The position numbers and the translations under genes were made by a program. Source: Cordilura impudica (taxonomy: Eukaryota > Arthropoda > Insecta > Diptera > Scathophagidae). Taken from it: DNA of 64,000 bases. The stretch's first letter is position 1, and every line of letters starts with the position of its first letter. Under the pieces are notes generated by a model, which saw only the letters and a program-made list of their open reading frames with translations, was not told where the DNA came from and searched no databases. This document shows, piece after piece, positions 34,756 to 45,502 of this stretch. The stretch lies in NCBI GenBank assembly GCA_963682025.1, contig OY821517.1, forward strand, positions 297,418,844 through 297,482,843, in the 5' to 3' direction.

Positions 34756-35302
34756 ATTTTGCAGAAAATATCTAACATTGGGTCAGAAAAATTGTTCTGG
34801 TGCACACGGGCTGAAACTGGCGGGTATATAATGGGGTACAGGAGTATAGCGGAGGGTTCGGACTATAGAATAGTGCAAGATTTTTTTTTACTGCTTTTGA
34901 GTGGCAGGAGTTATGCTCTATTAAGTAGGAGATTTTCGGAAAATTTGGACCTTTTTTAAAAAAAATTTTTTTTAAATTTCCGAATGCCTCAGTGATTTTA
35001 TATTTTTAATATTAATAGCGTGGAAGCCACAAAATTATACAAAATTTATTTCACTTTAAAATCTTTTAAATCAAAAAAGTAACAGTCATTCAAAAATAAA
35101 AATTTACAAAGAAATATAGCAAAATACTGAGAATGCCCATTTTCGAAGACCCTGTTCGCTGTGATATAGTTGAGATAGAGTCGCAATTTTTTGGCTCCCG
35201 AGGTTTACTAGTATTTACTTTTAAATGAATACCATAACTTTAAAATCGGTAACAAAAAAAAAAATGATTTTTGGCTGCCATCACAAAATATGGTGCACTG
35301 TG

Positions 35303-37850
35303 CGACGTTTGTTTTTCTGGCTGAATCTTCATACGAAATTCCATACTCATTGGTTCATTTTGTCACAAAAGGTAAAAATTCGTACTTAATTCATCCAAGT
35401 TTTTTTTCCAAAATGATACAATGTTTATTAATTATCTATCATGATCAAAAGTTAGACTCAAAAAGTCCCATTTTTTGTTGATACTTTATTCAGATTTTTA
35501 TGTAAAATTAGTATTCTCTCATGATTTTTACTTTGAATAAACAGAATAATGAAATAATTTTTATGATTTATTATTACATATTTAAAAACTACACCTACAA
35601 AATTATATTTATACAATTTTTAAAAACCAAAAAATATGTTAGAGATTACGTGAATGTTTTTTAAAACAGTAGTGTAAAATCATTCATGTGCAATTGTTTA
35701 CTTTATATTCACTTGCTTAGACTTATTTTCAGTATTTTATTTGTTTAATGTGTAGCATTTCAATCAAAACATTCTCCACACCATTAGTTTTTCTGAAATT
35801 TTTTCAAAATATATTTTACTCTAGGATTTCTTGCAAAAACCAAAAAAAAAAAAAATAAAATATAAACATATCTAAATTCCATAAAATTTTTGTTTTCTAC
35901 CATTATATGAGTTAAGCAAATATATACCATTTTTTTTAGTTATCAAATACTTGGGCGTTGTGATAATAAAGTAATAATATATTTAAAAATTCGTAGTGTT
36001 AGACATTAAGTCTAACAAATTTTTTATACATATATACATATATATATTTGGAATCTACTTGAGTATGTTTAAAAATTGGATAAAAACGAATTATTGAATT
36101 AGACCAATTAGCAATATCATTGGGCAGTACTATAATTAGATTCAAGATTTAGCAAATTAAACAAAATATACACAGTAGGATACAATAATGATTTAAAATT
36201 TTCATCAAGCGAAGTGATATAGAATATCAGTTTTCAAGTTGGACTAAAGAATCGTAGACATGAAATTTGCTGTAGATCCGATGTAGAGAATATTTTATTC
36301 CCAAAAATGTGATATATCGCCTTTTTTTTAAAAATTTTTCATGCGACCTAAAACAAACTGGCTTTCTTAAACATTGGTTTGGTTTTTAATTAGTAAAAAT
36401 CTGATAACTTTCGGACCACATCTGTCCTATTAAAATTAGTTATGGGAATAAATGTTGTGAAAATTTACTAAAATCTCGAAATCCGCAAAAATAAAATCCT
36501 TGCCAAAAAAATTCTGGCTCAGGGATTTACCTCAAAATTCACACAGTTTATCTCTAATATACATTTAATAAGACCTTAAAGAGATAGATCAATTTTTTTT
36601 AATTTTGTTTAAGAAAATTTTTCAAAACTTGAAAAAGGAGTTTTCAAAATTTTTGTCAAAAAAATTTTCCATTTTCGGTCTCAATGCTTAATAAGTTTGC
36701 GAGGCGGTAATAAAATAATACTTCATATCTGAGTACCTACAGATATAGGTTCTAAAACAAAATGTTGGCTTTAATTAATTTCTTAAAGTTGAAAAAATGC
36801 CATCAAATTTCATGACCTAGTTTTTTTTTGGCACAAAAGTGATCTGGGGCATTTGCTATTTATTGGCGAGTTTTTATTTGGTTTTGAAGTTTTATAGCTT
36901 TTTGGAAAGACAATTTAATACCGATCCCGAATTATGTAACAATTTGTCGGAAAAATTAAACTATAGAACGAAGTTTTCATAAAATCTGAAAAAAGTCATA
37001 TTTTCCCCATATAAACACACTTGCAATTTTTAATCGCGTTGAGCACCCTCTTATTGTTTTTTGGTTGGCCCAAAACTTTGTATTTCTCACTTTTTTTTCT
37101 ATTCGCATATTTATAGGGGGTGGACCAGTCAATAACTCATATTTTTTTTTTTTTTTTTTGACGACCCTAATTATACACTAAAAAACTTCCAATTCATATT
37201 TGGGTGAGAACTATATTAAATATATGGAATAAAATCCAAGGACGTTGTGGCACTGCCTTTATTATGAATAATTTTAGATATAAAAAAAATTTAAATAAAA
37301 AAATAAAAAATCTATGAGAACCATGACCTCTTGATTAGGAATTAAATGAAGTTAGTCTATGAAATAAGAAAATTATTGTTTAATTTAATTCTAATTTCCC
37401 GACTACGAACGATTTGGTTTGTATAGGCTTTACCCTTTCGGATTTGACCAAAATCCGAATTATGCAATCAAATTTGTTCACATTGAGTAACTTAAGCCAA
37501 AAGTATAACTATTTTAAAAACCACTGGCACTGTTTAAAATCATTGTAATAGTTCCGTATGACTGACTAACTGATTTGCTCAACTGCTGTCAACGTATTAA
37601 CTTTGAAGTGGAAATAAGAATGTCGTAGAACAAAATGCTTGAAATCTCTTGAAACACCCCCACCCACTATTTCTGGGTTGCCATAGCAAGATATGTAAAA
37701 TTTTTAAGTGCAATATAAAATCACCTATATCTTGAAAACTTATCCCTGTAGTGAAAAATTACTGAATATTTGTAACTCAGTGCAACATCCCACCTGTATT
37801 TAAAGCACCAAATGCGAACTGTGCACTGACCCTATTTAGGGTTGCCAGAT
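35303..37850. other. Unrecognised AT-rich sequence
   Basis: Starts with the CGACG target duplication of the Transib. Long AT-rich sequence with no supportable gene and no clear repeat boundary. Confidence 0.5.
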
Positions 37851-37854
37851 AAAA

Positions 37855-38430
37855 AATTTAAAATTTTGGAAAGTAGAATAAAATCGTTTGAAAAGTATAT
37901 TCCCTTAAAAATATAAATATTCTTAAATAGTAAACCTTAGTGAATGTGTAAATTTCCTTAAAAAAAGTAAATTTTCTTAAAAAAGTACCTTTTAGTAAAA
38001 AGTACAATTTCCTAAAAAAAAACACTTTTTCTATAAAAGCAGCTTGTCTTATAAAATCAGCCTTTCTTCCATCAGTACATTTACTTAACATTTTCTTTGG
38101 TGAGTAATTTTTTTCAAGTACTTTTTCTAAAAAAAGTATTTTCTTTAAAAGTATATTTTTTTACAAAACTATCTCTATTTAGAAGCAGCTTTTTTCAAAA
38201 GATATATTTTCTTCAAAAAGTACCTATTCTAAAAAGGTACCTTTTTTAAAAAGTTATAACTTCTCTTAAAAAAGGATCTTTCCTTAAAAGATTAACTTTT
38301 TTTTAAAAAAAGTACATTTTCTTAAAAAGTACCTTTTCTCTAAAAGTAAATTTTCTAAAAAGTACCTCTTCTTAAAAAGTACCTTTTCTTTAAAAGCATT
38401 TTTTTTTTAAAAGGTAAATTTTAGTAAATT
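37855..38430 (+). repeat. 18-bp minisatellite array, locus 2
   Basis: Degenerate TTAAAAAAGTACCTTTTC units in plus orientation for about 0.6 kb, ending just before family B. Confidence 0.8.
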
Positions 38431-38451
38431 TTTTTATTTTTAGAATTGTAT

Positions 38452-38940
38452 TGTTTTTATACCCTCCAATCCAGTGTGCAGAGGGTGTATATAAGTTTGT
38501 CATTCCGTTTGTAATAATTAAAAAAAAATTTTGGACCCCATAAAATATATATATTTGTGATCCTTATAACAACCGGAGTTGACATAGCGATGTCCGTCTG
38601 TCCGCCTGTCCGTCTGTGGAAATCACGATGACGGCATCAATCGGGCAGCTAGGATGCTCGTTGACATAAAAAATAATTCACTAATATCCTGAGAAGATTG
38701 CTATTTGAAATCGTCCAAATCGGTCAATTAGGGCCCGAGATTTGAATAAAGAACTAAAAAAAGTCTTGAAAAAATATAATTTTCTATTTTGTTCTTGTCC
38801 CGATCACGCCCTCAATAGGATAGCTAAAGCGATCATTTTTAGTGAGAATGATTCAACGAATTCATGGGAAGATTTCGTTTCAAAAATCATAAAAATCGGT
38901 GGAACAGGTCCAGAGAAATCTCTGAAAAAGTAAAAAAAAA
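38452..38940 (+). repeat. Family B dispersed repeat, 5' part
   Basis: Opens TTTTTATACCCTCCAATCCA, followed by TATATAAGTTTGTCATTCCG and a GTCCGTCTGTCCGCCTGTCC tract, like repeats common in fly genomes. Family B 3' ends with the signature AAAGATTCG..CAGCCGAATTTA and ACTTGTTT appear at about 44450-44490 and, inverted, at 61545-61600. Confidence 0.7.
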
Positions 38941-40760
38941 AAAAAATATGATGTTTCTATATTGTTCTTGTTGTTATTCTAAATGTTGTATTGTTGTCAT
39001 AGCTGGACTTGTTGTTTTGTGGTCGTTGTGGTAATAATATAATAAAATCTAACCCTTTGTACATTTTTTTTTATCAACTCTGGTAGAAAAATTTAAAAGT
39101 TTCCATTGTTCTGGCATCACTAAAAAATTTACTAGATCATTTCTGTCATTGCCACGAGTCTGCCTGCAAAGTTTCAGATCGATTGGGTCACGTGAAAGGG
39201 GTTAAAATCGAGCCAAAATTTTTTCGACAAGCAGACACTACGAGTTAATATAAAGGGAGTAAAAATTCACCAGCATCTAAAGCAAATAGTGCTCAAATAT
39301 GTACCTAGTTGTTAGTAAAAAAAAAACAATGTAAATTTAGCAAAAAAAATTTTTATATAGTAATTTATTTAAAGAGAAAAACACAAAAATAACGTCTAAT
39401 GTTGTATTTTTTGTGTGTAATATTTACATATACATATATACACATATTAAATAATACAAATAATATACATATATTCTATATATGTATATCCATAATAACT
39501 GCATGTTAGAAATAAATCGGTATATTATTTTATTTACATAAATTTCTGCAATATTTTGTTGTGGGGAAAATACATTTCTTTTGAATTAACAGAGTGTCAC
39601 TTCATTTTGCTCAGCGTGACTATGCCACAGTAGATGGCGCCACAATTTTTGTTCTAATTAGCTTTGCAATACATAGTTATTTCTATTTTAACACGAATGT
39701 CAATATTTTCAAATAGATATTATACATAACAATGTTAAGAGTATACACGGGCTGGTCTTTTATTTCATACGTTTTTTCTTATTCTTTTACAAATATGAAC
39801 ATTCGTTTGGCATATTAACTTTTTGTTGTCTTTACAAAATAGAGTTACCGAGTTATCAAAGAGTTTTTTGCTTTCAAAAAAGTTCTACATATTATATAGA
39901 ATTATTATTCTGCTTTACCTACAAAATATCTGATTGCGATTACATCTCATTTTTAAAAATTGTTTATAATTACTAAAGCAGTATTATTCACATAAATACA
40001 AAATTGCAATTTTTAAATTTTCCATTCAAATTTTAGAAAATATCAATTCTAAAAACTGGAATTAAAATTTCCAGTTATAAATTATAAAATATTAATTGAA
40101 CTTCAGAAAATCATATCAAAACGTCGGAAAAACAATTTTAAATTTAGAAGACATCAATTGCATCAAATTCCAAAAAAAAAACACCAAATATATTTACATT
40201 TAAAAAATGTTTACATTAAAAAAAAATATTGGCATTCAGGAGAAATTAATAGCTTTTCAGTAATTTCTTTTAACGATAGTCGAATCGCTAAAAAAGAAAA
40301 TTGCAAAATTAACAGTAAAATTTTTAAACGATATTCGCTATTGTTAAAGTCAGGTGTTGTTGTTATCTAAACGACAACCATTTTTGTGTTGTTTATTCAA
40401 TCGATAAAAACTTAAATTTTTAAGTTGAAATGTCGTCATACATAAATAAAAATCATAAAATAGTGAAAATATTTTGCTTATATTAAAAAACTTTTTTATA
40501 TAAATAAAAAAATTAAATAGCATATTCAGTTCATTATTTTATTTTCAAATAAATACACAGAAATATTAATAAAAAAATAGAGATATTAAACATAAACATA
40601 AAATCATCCTGTCAAACACGAAGTAATTTGTTTTTTCTATTATTCTTTGTGTTTTTCGCTTATTTTGACAGAGATGCCAATCGTTTACAATTTAAATAAA
40701 TAGAAAAATAGATTTGTCGACTGCCGTTAAGATGTATGTACTTAGTGAATCACTTAAGTC
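38941..40760. other. Unrecognised, with AT microsatellite
   Basis: AT-rich, with an ACATATACATATATAC-type run around 39420-39490. No supportable gene. Confidence 0.5.
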
Positions 40761-40764
40761 TTAA

Positions 40765-43281
40765 CCCTTTACGGCGCAAGAACGCCAATTTTTTTAGTTT
40801 TAATGTTACTAGGTAGTAAATAGGGTGTTAATAATGGAAAAATTAAAAAAAAAATTCTTATTAAAAATTTAAGTTTTATTTTTGGAAAAAAAGTATTTGT
40901 TGCAGAAATGCAACATGCAGCAATAGATCTTAAAAAAATAAATTTAACTTAAGTAATGTGAAAATTTTTAAAACAATTATTTTGTTTATTGTAACACAAA
41001 CTATTACCGCATTTTTCGCACAATGTTTGCGTATAACCCTTACAGCCTGGAAATTTGCATCTCATGCGCTTATCGACCCAAACTGGCCAGTGCCCATATT
41101 GGTCCAACCTTACATCTTTCGGGGGAACGTGTTGAACCGGACCATTCTTCTTTTTGTTTTGAATGAGACACTCAACATCGCTTCCGCGCTTTGTACGGTT
41201 AATTGTTTTATATTTGCATAACGTCTCAGCTATTTCTATTCTAAATTCTGCAGAGTTGATGGTCTTGCTTGTATTACCCTTTTGAGCGTGTATTCTCCTA
41301 TATAAAAGCCATGAATTGCACAGAGTCATGTCCAATAAATGGTAGAAAATACGTAGGTATCAACGTTTACTACGAAGCTTAATTTTGTAGTGACCCATAA
41401 CAGAGTCTAAAAGGTCTACTCCACCCATATGTCGGTTATACTCTGCCACTACAAAAGGACGTTCAACAGAGATATATTTTTTCTTTGACTTGTCCCACCG
41501 TCTGACTACAGATGTTGGGTGCTTTGCTGCAAAATTAGATGCTAGGGTGACGATTTTGTTGTCTCTCCAAGCAACCACTGCTACGTCAATTCCATTGCAG
41601 TCACCAACTTGTTCTATTGACGTACCACGCGATTCTTTTTTTAGAACTTTTTCATCTGGCAGCTTGCAGTTGGGAATACGGGCTCTTCTTATAGTCCCCA
41701 AAGCTAAAATGCCCCGAGTGGAAAGGTGTTCAATAAGCGGGATCGAGGTATAATAGTTGTCAAAAAAAATACGGTAGTTCTGATTGGTTGGGATATCACG
41801 AGAAAGACGGACTACTACATTAGATGATGCCCCTAAATCAGGCTCGCCGATTGCACATCTGTTTTCCTGGCCACTGTAGACTTCAAATTTATATCCATAA
41901 CCAGATACACCACATATAACAAATAGTTTGAATCCCCACTTATGAGGTTTATCTGGTAGATATTGTTTCAACACATTTCTTGCTTTTGTTGAACACATTT
42001 GTTCATCTACTGACAAATGCGCTTCAAATGGAACTTTTTTGAAGTTGTTGTTGAGTTCCACTATCAATGGCCGAATTTTAAATAATCGATCAGAATCAAC
42101 ATGATCATATGGTAGCATTTTACTATTGTCGTTGAAGTGAAGTAACTGCCTAATCAATTCAAATCTTTTCGACGGCATTGTTTCTCGTACCGGCGCAAAG
42201 CTTATATTTTCAGACCAATACATTTTTACATTTGGCATATGTACTACCGACATGTAATAAACAATACCAATGAATTGCCGTATCTCTTGACTGGTTACAT
42301 TTATAGGCTTATTGGCATTCTTCTGAACAGAGTACAAATTTGTCTGGTCTCTTATAAGGTCGATAATGTCCTCAGTAAGCAAATAGGAAAACACCTCAAA
42401 TGGAGTATCAAGGCAAAGTATCTCTGGAGGTAATATATCAGATCCATGAAAACGTAGTTGGTCCTCATTTAAGCTTAGGCTTTTCGTTTTCCACGTAGTC
42501 TTAGTCTTAGGTACGCGATTAGATAACCTTGAAGATGTTTCAGCGGTAGTACTATGAGAAGCAGCAACCGGACATAATTCTGTTTCATTACTAGCGATTT
42601 GCCCGGTGGTGAATGCAGTAACTAGTTTGTCGGAGGATTCAAGTTCACTCTTCAAATCAGTTGATACCTCTACTTCTTCATCAGAACTTTCATCCTCATT
42701 CGCCGTCAAGTTAAACGTTGGATCGACGACTTCGTCGTCGTCAGAAAAATCTAGACCATCTTCACTATCTTCCCATTCTGCTAGAATAGTTTCCAGATCC
42801 TTAGTACTCAGATTATGCAATTTACGACTCATTTTGATACTAAGAAAAAAGCATTGACATTGGATAAGAAATCATAAAAAAATTAAATCACAACACGCAT
42901 TGTTGCATATATGCAACAAACAAAGATCGGTATAAAGCATAAACAAAATTTGTATTACAAAAAAATATGTAATTTTTTATTGAAATACATTCCATTACCT
43001 TTCACGCACACAAATTTCAATAGCCAAATATCAGTATTTCTTCAATAAAAACTTTTTCGTAAAATCACTTAAAGAATGCAGAACAGAATGGTACACGTGC
43101 TCCAGTTGAATGACTTAAAACATCCAGTATTGCCATATAGTAATGTTATTGGCTAATAAACCATTAGAATGCTTTGTTGCCAACATACAACATAGAGCTA
43201 AATCGGAATATTGATATATGCGATATTTTTACACTTGTTTTAAGGGTATGTTGCAGAAATACAACACAGCGCCGTAAAGGG
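40765..43281 (-). mobile_element. piggyBac element P2, complete ends, 2517 bp
   Basis: Perfect 13-bp inverted ends: CCCTTTACGGCGC at 40765-40777 and GCGCCGTAAAGGG at 43269-43281. Each is flanked by TTAA (40761-40764 and 43282-43285), the hallmark target duplication of piggyBac. Subterminal palindromes of the form GTTGCAnnnnTGCAAC lie at 40899-40914 (left) and 42902-42917 and, with one change, 43250-43265 (right); they are candidate transposase-binding sites. The single transposase frame has one stop codon. Exact ends argue for a young insertion. Confidence 0.95.
40949..42832 (-). pseudogene. piggyBac transposase P2, one in-frame TGA
   Basis: The frame starts at the ATG at 42832 with an acidic N-terminus (about 1-100). 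The catalytic aspartates are D276 (LSVDEQM), D358 (FFDNYYTS) and D473 (GGVDLLDS). After RSKR, codon 491 is TGA (41360-41362), where relatives have Trp, a one-base change from TGG. The same frame then continues for 136 more residues to 40949, with the Cys-rich C-terminal domain (CKFPGC, LCEKCG). Apart from that codon the coding region is open over 628 codons. A product stopping there would keep all three catalytic residues but lose the C-terminal domain, which in piggyBac binds the ends. Confidence 0.9.
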
Positions 43282-43283
43282 TT

Positions 43284-43780
43284 AAGGTGCTATTACATGA
43301 TGTGTTTTTTGCATATGTACTGTCAAATTTTCCCACAACACAAGTTGTACACATCGTGTGATACATATGAAACATTGTTTATGTACAATACATGAGGAAA
43401 GTCACATGCACATTTTTCAATTATAACAGGTTCTATTTTTGCATGACAAACATATGAAAATACAACACTGCTTGTGGCAAAAAAAAAAACAGAGTAAATT
43501 ATAAAGATTAATATTGAAAGAAAAATAAATTGTTTAATATTAATTAACAATTAACAAATATATAATTTTTTTTTAACAATAAATTTTTGTAAATTCACAA
43601 ATTAAATCAGCTGTTGTTTACATTTCGAGGTTATGTTATACGGAAATACATATGCACGTGTGATAGCAAATATTATGAATCGTATGTAAATGACAATTTT
43701 GACAGACATGAGGAATTTCATATGGATAAAAAAAAAGTGACAGTACATATGTAAAAAGACACATCTTGTAATAGCACCTT
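43284..43780. mobile_element. Inverted-repeat element (MITE-like), 497 bp
   Basis: The ends are inverted repeats of about 42 bp, starting AAGGTGCTATTACA at 43284 and ending TGTAATAGCACCTT at 43780; each continues to CATATGTACTGTCA. The repeats are about 88% alike. No coding capacity was seen. It abuts the right TTAA of piggyBac P2, whose last two A bases overlap its first two. No target duplication was identified. Confidence 0.6.
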
Positions 43781-44165
43781 TCGTGCAAACAACAATAGCT
43801 GTCGATATATATTGCGATTGTCGGAATGTGGAAATTTACAGAATCGCACTACAGAGAACATTAATTTAAATTCAATGAATTTTATAAAACCTCAAATGAT
43901 ATTTAAGAATTGCTAACATAAAAATTGTTACATAAATAAACGCAATTTGATGAGAATGTTATTTATATAGAAATTTTCACAATTTTTTTTGGATGAATAT
44001 TTGAAGTTCTTCAGAAAATAAAGATAAATTATTTTATTTAGAATTTTTGCGATATTTGGTTTTTTGCGTTTGGCATCCCTAATTTAATTATTTATTATTA
44101 TAAATTTATTCTCAATGTTTTCCAAATATCGCAATATTTTTTTTAAAAAAAAGTTGAGAGAGCTT
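43781..44165. other. Unrecognised
   Basis: Short AT-rich stretch with no supported feature. Confidence 0.45.
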
Positions 44166-44169
44166 TTTT

Positions 44170-44490
44170 CGGTTATTATTTTGTTACTCCATCCGACCTA
44201 TATGGCCGCAATGAAGAAATATTTGGCCAGTTAAAAGCCAAAAAAGCACGATTTAATGCATATAGCCACACTACACAACCATTACCTTTGCAATGGAGGT
44301 TAGGGCGAGCTATTTAATTAGCAAAAACTAAATTAAACGAGAAGTTATGTCATATAACCGGAAACTCATGCATATAGGAAATGCATGCATATTTTTCCAA
44401 CATTTTGTTTACATTTATCATCAATACTCAAACCGAGGTAGAGGGTATCAAAGATTCGACACAGCCGAATTTAACACTCATACTTGTTTA
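44170..44490 (+). repeat. Family B, 3' part
   Basis: Ends AGAGGGTATCAAAGATTCG, a CGAA..-rich inverted motif, then ACACTCATACTTGTTT at 44490, immediately before the minisatellite. Confidence 0.6.
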
Positions 44491-45175
44491 AGTTAACTTT
44501 CCTTAAAAAGTACCTTTTCTTAAAAAAACAAAATTTTCTTTAAAAAGTACATTTTCTATATATATGTATAACCTTTTCTTAAAAAGTAACTTTCTTAAAT
44601 AAGCAAATTTTCTTTTAAAAGTATGTTTTCTTTAAAAAGTACTTATTTTAGTACCTCTTCTTAAAAATTACCCTTTCTTAAAAAAGTACCCTTTCTTAAA
44701 AAAGTACCTTTTCTTAAAAAAGTACCTTTTCTTAAAAAAGTACCTTTTCTTAAAAAAGTACCTTTTCTTAAAAAAGTACCTTTTTTTAAAAAAAGTAAAT
44801 TTTCTTAAAAAAGTACCTTTTCTTAAAAAAGTACTGTTTCTTAAAAAAGTACCGTTTCTCAAAAAAGTGCCGTTTCCTAAAAAAAGTAATTTGTATTATT
44901 ACGGTATCTATTTAAAAAAAACTGCCGTTTTATTAAAAACTACATTTTCTTAAAAAACTATCGCTTCTTAAAAAATTACCTTTTCTCAAAAGGTACCTTC
45001 TCTTAAAAAAGTATTTTTTATCAATAGTGTAACTCTTCTTAAAAAACTACCTTTTGTTAAAAAAGTAAATTTTCTTCAAAAAGTAAATTTCTTTAAATGT
45101 ATCGTTTTAAATCAATTACAAAAAAAAAATTACCTCTTCCTCACAAAGTACCCTTTGCTGAAAAAATACCATCCC
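44490..45175 (+). repeat. 18-bp minisatellite array, locus 3 (left part)
   Basis: The clearest array: nearly perfect TTAAAAAAGTACCTTTTC units at 44690-44830, degenerate outside. It resumes at 48156-48265 on the other side of piggyBac P3. Open stretches here such as FFKKRYFFKKRY repeats are products of the satellite. Confidence 0.9.
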
Positions 45176-45502
45176 TTAACCCATTATTGCCCGCTACCCG
45201 AAAACGTGAACCGATTTCGCTGAAACTTTGCACAAAGTAGATTTTGGGTGCTGCTAAGATATGTTTAAAGTTTTGAGAAAATGGAACAATTGGTTTCTGA
45301 GATATGAGATGGTAAGTTTACTTACCAGTGGGCAGATATGTTAAGTGTTTTTGGAATAATACAAGAATTTGATTTAAAGTTAAAATTCTTATTTTAGTAA
45401 AAGATATTTATTAAAAATTAAAAAATTCATTAAAAAGAACAAGTAAAATAAACATTTTGATTGAATTGTTTTACATTTTAAATTTTTGGTAGCTTTTAAA
45501 TT

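Larger units (their letters stand above)
31816..35302 (-). mobile_element. Transib (RAG1-like) DNA transposon with CACAGTG ends
   Basis: Both ends start with CACAGTG: CACAGTGGACCATAT at 31816-31830 and, inverted, CACAGTGCACCATAT at 35288-35302 (14 of 15 identical). At positions 24-37 from each end a second block is conserved (GGCGGTCAAAAATC and GGCAGCCAAAAATC). The 5-bp GC-rich sequence CGACG flanks both sides (31811-31815 and 35303-35307), as expected for Transib target duplications. The broken transposase at 32160-34076 fits this superfamily. The element is 3487 bp long and includes a small family-A fragment. Confidence 0.85.

Noticed and set aside
44668..44862. Open frame with regular FFKKRY repeats
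   Set aside because: It is a direct translation of the 18-bp minisatellite; no start context or conservation can be seen.
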